DNA of 64,000 nucleotides from Coccinella septempunctata (lineage: Eukaryota > Arthropoda > Insecta > Coleoptera > Coccinellidae), in the NCBI RefSeq assembly GCF_907165205.1, contig NC_058193.1:20411521-20475520 (forward strand). The letters run 5' to 3'. A program made the translations under genes and the position numbers. The notes beneath the pieces were generated by a model. The model made no database searches. It was not told the origin of the DNA and saw only the letters and a list, made by a program, of their open reading frames with translations. Shown here piece by piece: positions 56,987-64,000 of this stretch. Position 1 is the first letter of the stretch. The number at the start of each line of letters is the position of its first letter.

Positions 56987-57591
56987 AATCTCAAATAACT
57001 CAGAAATTATTGAATTTAGGAGCATAATCATGTGAGAAAACTATCATTATTTTCGACCGCAGAATCCAACACAATTATAAAAAAAATAGGGTTCTAATTT
57101 GAAAAACAGAAGTTATGGCCAATTTAAAATCACAATTTTCAACACAAAATTTGAAACACCCTGTGATGATATTTTTGAAATCCAAAAGATGCATGACCTT
57201 TTCACATCCTTCCTCTTCGATGTTGTAAAAACGGTTTACGCTCAGGATATTTAAAATAAGAATAATGAACATATTACTGACTGAACATATTTGACTTTTT
57301 TTCCAGTTTTTTTTGGATATTTTGAAAACTATTCGATTTAATACAATGGTTTTAACAGAAATGTATTCACTATTGAATACTCGATCATACCAGGAATAGA
57401 AAACTTGAAAAAAAATTTTTTCGTCGAATTTATTTTCACTCCCTGTATAACCCTGTATAAAGTTTTTGGGCTTCGAAAATATTTTAGCTCTGTAGAGAAC
57501 TTCGAACAATATCATAATCTCAATTTTCAGATTTCAAATATGTCTAGTTCTCCAGAAACGTCTAATAGGCACTCGAACTTGAGACACCCTG

Positions 57592-58095
57592 TATTTATTT
57601 TTATAATTCAATTTTCTTGTTTTGAAGTAAACTATTATCAAAGCTCAGTGCGGGAAACTTGGACCACTGATTATGTCTCCCGCACTCCCTTTCAGTCTAT
57701 TCAACAGATGTTTTCTTGAAACTTTTACAAAAAATAAAAACGCTCATAGTTTGTAAAAAAATATTAATCAATGAAAGCAATAAAACCAAAAGGCACCACG
57801 CACCTACTAAACTTTTCAGACAGAGTAACAAACAAAAATTATCCAATTTCTCACTTCCTAACAACAAAATCACGTTCAACATTCTCACTCCCGAACTGAT
57901 GGCGGCCAAAATGGAGCCGCCCCTAGTTGTGCCTTGTTACGAGCAAAGATTATAGAGTTACCTAACCTAACCTAACTCTATAATCTTTGGTTACGAGTAT
58001 ATCGCAAGCTATTTACGATATCGGTAGCGCGAACTTTGTATTGAAATATTTGAGATGATTCAAGTCTTCTACCTCAGCAAGTCTCCCGGACTCTC
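57592..58095. repeat. Host repeat copy B, right part
   Basis: Continues copy B after the composite. It matches the complement of 26,265-26,715 in ordered blocks (ACAACAAAATCACGTTCAAC, AGTTGTGCCTTGTTA, AAGTCTCCCGGACT). It contains the 46-bp hairpin insertion at 57,944-57,989, absent from copy A. Confidence 0.75.
57944..57989. mobile_element. 46-bp hairpin insertion with (CCTAA)3 and 8-bp TSD
   Basis: The inverted ends CAAAGATTATAGAGTTA and TAACTCTATAATCTTTG (17 bp, perfect) enclose CCTAACCTAACC, so the plus strand reads CCTAA three times. GTTACGAG flanks it on both sides (57,936-57,943; 57,990-57,997). Copy A has a single GTTATTGT-like site there with no insertion. An 8-bp TSD fits hAT-type integration. 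CCTAA is the complement of the insect telomere unit TTAGG. Confidence 0.8.
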
Positions 58096-58288
58096 CCTAA
58101 GTTAAATACAACAAATAGGTACAATCAAAATCAAAATGAAGTACATATGTACTTCTCAGAAAGAGTATACTCTTTTGGGGTCATTTATGACAATTTTTCG
58201 TTCTTATTGTGCTCATGAAAGTCAAAATCTAGCAAAAAGATTCCATCTGCATTCGATTGAACACGACTTTAATATATTCGAAACAATT

Positions 58289-59173
58289 TCAGTACATTGT
58301 GGACTTCGCTATTTCATTATCATTAACCCAATCATGTTTTAAAGCCTTACTCAAGTTAAGCCTTAATATTGGATCCGGTTCTAGAAGTACTCTGACTAAA
58401 TGTTTTGCTCTGGAGCACAACGTGTCAGTCACACTGGATCTAAAGCTCCAATTCTTATTCATCTGGTCCTTCAATAGTTTTTTCATATTTGAGTCATCGA
58501 ATGGCATAGATGCGTTGAGCATGATGAAAAGGATGACACCTAGAGACCAAACATCTGACATCTTGGGGTTGTAAGGTATACCACTGATCACTTCAGGTGC
58601 TGCATATGCAGTAGACCCACAATATGTTTGACTCAAAATAACATCGCCATCATCGTTTGTGCAGAATCGAGCAAATCCAAAGTCGGTTATTTTCGCATTG
58701 AACTTTCCAGATAATAGTATATTTTCACATTTGAGGTTCCTATGAGCTATATTCATTCCATGTAGGTACTGAAGACCACTTGCAATTTGGTGGAACCAAA
58801 TTTTAGCCTGTGTTTCAACTACAGCCCCATTCACTTTTATATGATTCAGCAAGTCGCCATTAGGAGCGTATTTCATGAAGATAAATACTCTGGGTCCTCT
58901 CTGAAGAATACTGTGGGCTTGTATAATGTGGGGATTCTTAATTTTCGTCAGAATGTCTAGTTCGCGAAGAAAGAACTTACGTAGAATATCCTTAGGAGCC
59001 TTTTCCTTATCGAAAATTTTGCATGCCAGTCGCAGTTTTTTAGGACCAGCCCCATCGACAAAATCCGCTAGATGTACTGTGGCATAGGTACCTTTTCCAA
59101 TTTTTTTACCTATCAGATAACCTCTTTGTTCGAAAACATTAACTTCTGAGGAACTTGGCATCATTTGTTGCAT
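58289..59173 (-). CDS. TSSK: TSSK-like serine/threonine kinase with HRN instead of HRD
   Basis: A 294-residue single-exon kinase related to testis-specific serine/threonine kinases (CAMK-group, sperm-specific in animals). Domains in order: glycine loop IGKGTYATV (24-32), VAIK-type LACKIF with Lys52, helix C Glu71, catalytic loop IAHRNLKCEN (142-151), ITDFGFARF with DFG at 164-166, activation segment with YCGSTAYAAPEV, then W-S-L-G. The length and AHRDLKCENIL-type loop match TSSK1/2/3. The catalytic Asp is Asn146 (codon AAC; one base from GAC), which should strongly impair phosphotransfer. All other catalytic residues and the frame are intact. The start ATG at 59,173 gives a normal short N-terminus. 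Lack of introns fits a retrogene or the intronless TSSK pattern. It may be a recent pseudokinase, a functional pseudokinase, or a sequencing error at one base. Confidence 0.9.
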   Translation of the reverse strand: MQQMMPSSSEVNVFEQRGYLIGKKIGKGTYATVHLADFVDGAGPKKLRLACKIFDKEKAPKDILRKFFLRELDILTKIKNPHIIQAHSILQRGPRVFIFMKYAPNGDLLNHIKVNGAVVETQAKIWFHQIASGLQYLHGMNIAHRNLKCENILLSGKFNAKITDFGFARFCTNDDGDVILSQTYCGSTAYAAPEVISGIPYNPKMSDVWSLGVILFIMLNASMPFDDSNMKKLLKDQMNKNWSFRSSVTDTLCSRAKHLVRVLLEPDPILRLNLSKALKHDWVNDNEIAKSTMY

Positions 59174-59822
59174 GATTTCAAATATACATCTATTCGAAGC
59201 ACTGAAATTTTAACATCGGAGAACGAACTCAATTTGACATGACGCGATATTTCATTTTTGAGGTGAGAAACGATCTATGAAACGATCGGAAACTCTGTGA
59301 AGAATGTCAATAGTTGCTGTCATGTTTCTTTGGATTCAGTTTTTATTGATGACGATAAATTCTAATGTAATGACCACTTTTCTCGATTGCGAATCAGCAT
59401 AATTTCAATAAAATCTAAGATTTGATAAAAATTCATTCAATTTTTCACAATTCAATGACATACTTTGTAAAAATGCTAGATGTTTCACGTTTGTGGAGTT
59501 TTCTCTATTTCAACTACTAGAAGCTTCTTTTTTTGCTTCCTACGATATATGCGGGGCAAAAGAAAGAATTCTTTTGAATGAAATATAGTCACAATTCCTC
59601 CGATTTTTGATTGAAATTGAATGGATATTTCTCCAATTGATATTGGACAGAATCATTTACTCAACTTGATATTTGACAATGTATTAGTCATTCAAGAAGA
59701 ATAGAGTAATAACACAGAAAATTTTATTAATATGAAATATGAAAAAAATACTATGAGGTTGAGTAATAAAATAATAAAATCATTAGTTTTATTCCCCAAA
59801 AAAATCCTCCGCACATTCCTGT
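59174..59822. other. Upstream of TSSK, no gene seen
   Basis: AT-rich, expected to contain the kinase promoter on the minus strand. Nothing else is supported. Confidence 0.4.
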
Positions 59823-60103
59823 TTATGCATGGACTTCGTCAATGAGATGAACGATTTCTGCTTCTGGCACTTTGTTCTCAGCATCATCAACTTCCCACAG
59901 ATAAGCCGTATCCAAGTCTAGGAAGGTGAAAAGTGGAGTCTTCTATGCCATATCTTCATATGATCCATAAGATTTAGATTCATTTATACTGATCGCGTGA
60001 TCGCAATAGCGAAATATGTGGTTTGAGGGACATCATCAATATAAAACACAGTTGTAATAACACCTCGAATACAGATATATAAATGGTGCTCGGCTACCCA
60101 TCT
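59823..60103 (-). pseudogene. Unrecognised coding remnant or terminal exon
   Basis: After a plausible acceptor (TTGCCTATATTAG, read on the minus strand) the frame RWVAEHHLYICIRGVITTVF, YIDDVPQTTYFAIAITRS runs to a stop. The next frame takes over with DHAISINESKSYGSYEDMA, a TAG, then KTPLFTFLDLDTAYLWEVDD and EAEIVHLIDEVHA before TAA. The amino-acid content looks like real protein rather than chance, with one frame shift and one in-frame stop, so I read it as a decayed gene piece. An intron in the middle is the alternative. I do not recognise the family. Confidence 0.4.
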
Positions 60104-60384
60104 CTAATATAGGCAAATCTTTGAACGTTCTTTTATCACTTATATTCCTGACAATACAAAAACAATAATACTAATAAACTATAATAATTCTGACAAAACT
60201 ATCTGAAACTATAGATGGGGAAGATTCTAACGAAATAATTACCTCAAAGATTATACAGTAGAAAGATAGGAAACGCCCTCATATCTCTAGTACTAAAAAC
60301 CGACTACATTTTGGTCAGTGAAAACACGCTTGAAAATGAGATGGCGCTGAAGACGCACTGTTAATAGAGAAAACTTTTTGATAA

Positions 60385-60598
60385 GACCAGGCGCAAATAG
60401 AAACGCAGGTTAGTGAGGTCATTGTATAAAGTGGTCTTTATACAATGGTGAGGTGACGCAGCGTTGTAAAACATAGAAAAGACCAAGACTGCGCAAATAA
60501 AGCGTGACAGTGACTTGTCATTTAGTACGTGCAGCGCAGGAAAAAGCTGCGTCACACTGCGTCACCTCACCAACCTGCGTTTCTATTTGCGCCTGGCC
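60385..60598. mobile_element. 214-bp MITE with TAA duplication
   Basis: The left end GACCAGGCGCAAATAGAAAC, GCAGGTTAGTGAGGT is mirrored by ACCTCACCAACCTGCGTTTC, TATTTGCGCCTGGCC at the right. TAA flanks both sides (60,382-60,384; 60,599-60,601). The three-base T-W-A duplication and GGCC-type ends fit PIF/Harbinger. No coding capacity. Confidence 0.82.
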
Positions 60599-60678
60599 TA
60601 ACAGTTTTATAATTGAGGGGCGCGAAATGCGAATTCTATTCCTTGTATTGAATTTCAATATCGACTTTGTTTCGATCG

Positions 60679-60739
60679 GAAAACAAACATCCTGAGCGAC
60701 AAAACAAAACTGTGTTTTGTCATCAGGATGTTAGTTTTC
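60679..60739. repeat. 61-nt hairpin
   Basis: GAAAAC, ACATCCTGA and GACAAAACA on the left pair with TGTTTTGTC, TCAGGATGT and GTTTTC on the right. The blocks are separated by 1-2-base bulges, with a loop of about 7 bases. Size and shape resemble a miRNA precursor, but it may be a tiny foldback insertion. No duplication is obvious. Confidence 0.5.
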
Positions 60740-61839
60740 ATCTGAACATTGTTTGGAATCGATTGATATCAATGAAAACCGCTGTTGGATGTGCCATATT
60801 TTTAAATGCAATTTATAAAAAATTTACAAAAATTGCAATTATGGACAATAAATGAAGCTTTGACTAGGACACAAAAGTATATGGTGATCTGCTATATGTC
60901 GAAGGTGTTATTTCTGTGCAATAGGTTGTTTTGAATTCATAAACTTAGTGGAATTTGTAAAATATACGTATATCAGAAATTAATATGAACCGATATTCAA
61001 TATACATACATATTTTAGTTCTTTACATTTATGTAGATATTATTTATAGAATTTTCAGAACCACACTGAAAAAAACCTGTATATCAGTAAAGTTTCTCAG
61101 TGCTTTTTTATGATTTCCTTATGGTATGGTTTCTTCATGACAAAATATTAAAATTGTTTAATGAATGAACGAAACACTGACAGCAGGTTTCATAAAACTT
61201 TCACTTTCCAAACAACAATTTGACAGTCACTCGGTTCCCAAATCGAAATCAATAAAACCTCTGCATTTCTGAATATATTGAAAGAGTAGGTAGCAATTGA
61301 GAATCATTGAATGGACCTATAAAGGTCATAATTTCCCCTGAATAGGCCGTTCATGCAGGGGATGCTTTCTGCATACAACAATTTACGTGGATGAACAATT
61401 CTCAATTGACCTGCAGTAAAATGTTCACTGCACATGGTGTAGTCAGTACAGTACAGTACAGACAATGAAGTCATTGTCTTAACGCCCTGAAAATTTTATA
61501 CACCTCGGAGCACTGAAAATTAAAATCAATGAGTGACCAATTCACATGTTACGAGTTTAAATACTTAGGCTTCCATTTTCCGAGGTTGAGTAAAATACTT
61601 AATCTCGAAAAATCCATTTTATTATTTGATTCACAGTTCTTCACCATTCAATAATTTTCGAACAATATTATGGCGTTTTCACCAAGAAATAAGACAAGAA
61701 AATTCAATAATCAGCAACTAGAACGAGCTAAATAAACAAAAAGCGTACGAGAATCAAAACATTCAAAACCTCTTTGATCAAAATGGACATCTGAAATCTT
61801 ACAAAATTTCATATGTTTCTGCAAATGGCTCTCGAATCC
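60740..61839. other. Gene-free spacer
   Basis: AT-rich. A short inverted pair (CAATTGAGAAT near 61,293 and ATTCTCAATTG near 61,400) and a TACAG triplet repeat near 61,447 were seen. No gene. Confidence 0.4.
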
Positions 61840-62425
61840 TTTAGCTTCCAGAATGCCCGTGATGCCGAATTGATACGGTTTTGTATTTCCGTGCCTAGGT
61901 TAGCCCTAGTATTTATGAAGCTTCCCAAGTATTTGAACTGCTCGACCTGGAGTTTCATTCTCCATGCTGATATCTGTTTGAAGGCTTTCTGGTTTGTCGA
62001 TATTGAGTCTAAGGCCTAAAGCTTTGTTTATGTTTATAGGTGTTCAACATTTCAACATTATCTGTAGATCCTCTGAGCTGCTAGCGATAAGTGCGCAGTC
62101 GTCTGCATATTGAAGTTCCGTGATAAACTTTGTACGGGTTTTTGCTCTCAGGCGCTTCAGGTTAAACAGGCCTCCATCAAATCTGAATCTTATGCCAACA
62201 CCACTTACAGGCATACTTATGTCAGCAATTATCGAGACAGCTATGATGAAAATATTGAACAGTAAAGGCGCTAACACGCAGCCTTGTTTTAATCCAGAGT
62301 TGGTTGAGAAATGGTCGGTTGTAGAGCCGTTATGCTGTATTCTAGCGGTGTTGTTGGTAGATCCTTGATTGTTGTTCACGGGTCTTCTCTTGCAGCTGTC
62401 GCAGTGTGAAATAATTAATAGTGAT
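61840..62425 (-). pseudogene. RTE-type retrotransposon fragment with internal deletion
   Basis: Read from 62,425 down, a short RT piece (LRQLQ, with REQQSRIY-type codons disrupted) jumps to DHFSTNSGLKQGCVLAPLLF (motif B). It continues through FNLKRLRAKTRTKFITELQY and YADDCALIASSSEDLQ (intact catalytic box). A shifted frame then covers LGSFINTRANLGTEIQNRIN (61,850-61,990). The region between motif A and motif B is deleted and frames are broken. Same family as 3.9-4.9 kb. Confidence 0.83.
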
Positions 62426-64000
62426 TGATAGTGAGACACGTAGGTATATTCGAGGATGACAATATCAAGTCCTCGAAATCATTCAATCGTTTCCAGACTT
62501 TCGGACCACGCTGTTTATTCTAGGGCGCCAAATTATGGGTTTGCTTAAGGCTCTATATTTAATTTTTCCATTTGGGAATCACTGGTTTAGAGTTTAGTGC
62601 CTCTCAGAGACATGTGAGGTATAAACGGTATCTAAAATCTGTCATGCTCGAGTATGTTCATTTTTCTGTCTTTTTTCAAAATTTTTCTAGACACTCACCC
62701 CTTCGATGAAAGGGCATACCTCATACAACCTCATACAAATCTTCACAATCCTCTTAGTCTCCAGGAGACCCCATTTAGCAGCGTGGGCTCCTCTATTATT
62801 AGGGGTTGAAAATTCTTCGAGGTTTACATGGTGGATAATGTTGAATTTTGTCGTTGAAGGAATAATGATGAAGGTATAAAATATTCCACCACTCCAAAGC
62901 AACATTTTTCCTCCTCCGTGCTCTCATTATTCCACAGTTCAGTTTACGCAGAACAAACAAATCAATGTTCCACCAAGAACATGACATGCAAATTAATTTT
63001 TCAATATCGAACCCATTAAAACCGAATTTGTCGAATATGGTATTCAAGTTTTTCCATCTCCCCACTGCCAAATTGATTTTCGAAGCACGTTTCTTGAAGG
63101 AAGGGCCGCTCTAGAAAATACTCAGAGGCGAGGATAAATTGCATGGAATACAGTTTCCTTCTCTCGAACTCCCCATTATCGGAGTTTTATGCCATGATGG
63201 CTCTACAGCTTAAAATCATGCTTGAAATTACTACTCTTGAATGAAAGATGAGCGGTTGACAGCTGAGAATATATTTAATTCATAGCATTGAGTATTAAAC
63301 CCACCAAGTCAATATCTAACACTAAAGACAACAAATATAATAGGCAGAATCAATATTGTTTTCGGTGGCAAATGGCTCACGGCCCACTTGATCGTATTCG
63401 TTGTCAGATACTTTTTCTCATTCTCAAGAATTAAGAACCTATCAAATTGAAAACAACGTTTGCAAGGTTCGTGCAGAATCGGAGCGTCATCTGGAGAATA
63501 TTGTCTCGTAAAGGAATAAATACGTCATGATAAATACATGAGGAGCCTTTTTATTTGCGAGAAAAAATTTAAGAGACCCAGATAAGGCGAATGTGTTTTA
63601 ATACGTCCCATTCGCGTATGAAAATGTATCTATGACGTCACGATTATTAGAAACAACCCCCTCCATCATAATAAGTACATGTTTCAGAGATAAGCATAAA
63701 CAGAAAAATAAGTCACTGCCTGATATGCACCATACGATATACCAATTATATCTCTATGGGTTCGAATAATAATCTTCGGCGGATACGACGTCTAATGCAT
63801 AAGAGAGAATGTGCAAATCAGCCAGTTTGATAAAGAACGTGTGTCTTAGACCTATAGAAGCTTCCTCCACCAAAATCATCTACATCTATATATCTTTATA
63901 CAGGGTGTGTTCGAACGTGAGGCTTCTTTTTCAACAGAAGGTAAAACTCAAATTGGAAACAACAATTCAAAAGTCGAAACATCCAAACGCAAATGTAGAG
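62426..64000. other. Right-edge region: relic motif, weak ORF, repeat end
   Basis: TGTCATGCTCGAGTATGTTC at 62,641-62,660 is a lone relic of the CTCGAG motif family. A minus-strand open frame at about 62,799-63,110 (GRWKNLNTIFDKFGFNGFDI) is unrecognised and not called a gene. At 63,900 TACAGGGTGTGTTCGAACGT begins a CAGGGTG-type repeat end that runs to the window edge. Confidence 0.4.

Larger units (their letters stand above)
45130..57591. mobile_element. Composite DD41D mariner-like transposon, 12.46 kb, with nested insertions
   Basis: The left end CAGGGTGTCTCAAGTTCGAG continues to GGAGAACT (46 bp) and is exactly mirrored at the right end (57,546-57,591). TA flanks both ends (45,128-45,129; 57,592-57,593). 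Beyond the first 46 bp the inverted repeat continues after the RTE insertion, from 52,606 on the left and inwards from 57,545 on the right. The total arm length is roughly 0.95 kb. The transposase is at 53,332-54,396. Insertions are an RTE (45,176-52,598, TSD GAGAACT), a palindromic duplication inside it, a hAT element and a LINE in the right arm. Removing these leaves about 3 kb. Confidence 0.8.

Noticed and set aside
57944..57989. Telomeric repeat tract
   Set aside because: Only three CCTAA units inside a transposon-like hairpin; not a telomere or interstitial telomere array.
62687..63110. Ankyrin-like gene on the minus strand
   Set aside because: A loose resemblance to ankyrin spacing in shifting frames, too weak to support.
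1..64000. tRNA, rRNA, CRISPR arrays, bacterial operons
   Set aside because: None seen; gene structure and repeats are those of an animal nuclear genome.

Overview
This is a window of AT-rich animal nuclear DNA, almost certainly from an insect. The evidence is a spliced ALKBH2 gene, the first coding exon of an Elk-type potassium channel with consensus splice sites, a testis-type kinase, and a dense load of RTE, Jockey/CR1-group, mariner/Tc1, hAT and MITE-like elements typical of insect genomes. I cannot fix the order from the sequence alone. There are no bacterial operons, ribosome binding sites or CRISPR arrays, and I saw no tRNA or rRNA genes.

Host genes are few. At the left edge, on the minus strand, are the first two coding exons of an ALKBH2-like DNA-repair dioxygenase (2,477-2,662 and 49-233), split by a 2.2-kb intron; the rest lies outside the window. 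At 26,091-26,190 on the plus strand is one 100-base exon that starts the Elk (KCNH-type) channel protein. Its remaining exons were not found. A CpG-richer stretch at 10,475-11,350 with a good splice donor could be a promoter or 5' UTR exon, possibly for Elk. At 58,289-59,173 on the minus strand is an intronless TSSK-like kinase whose catalytic HRD motif reads HRN. Next to it at 59,823-60,103 is an unrecognised, apparently decayed coding region.

The rest is mostly mobile DNA. From 3.9 to 20 kb there are RTE fragments, a TA-flanked element with a recurring CTCGAGCGTGTCAGATTAA motif, a mariner-like foldback, Tc1 and mariner pseudogenes and LINE relics. From 26 to 44 kb there are two large Jockey/CR1-group LINEs, a smaller one, a MITE, an RTE-tail tandem repeat, hairpin arrays and a second, inverted copy of the CTCGAG element.

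The centrepiece is a 12.46-kb nested structure at 45,130-57,591. Its two ends carry an identical 46-bp terminal inverted repeat and a TA target duplication. It encodes an apparently intact mariner-like transposase with DD41D spacing (53,332-54,396). The left terminal repeat was split by an RTE retrotransposon (target duplication GAGAACT at 45,169 and 52,599). That RTE then acquired an inverted duplication that makes a palindrome with about 2-kb arms. One arm was later hit by a 2,618-bp hAT element (duplication GTTATATA). The right terminal repeat was hit by a LINE that keeps a long open reading frame. The whole structure sits in an older repeat, whose uninterrupted relative at 26,261-26,860 serves as an empty-site control. 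The same host repeat carries a 46-bp hairpin with three CCTAA units and an 8-bp target duplication.
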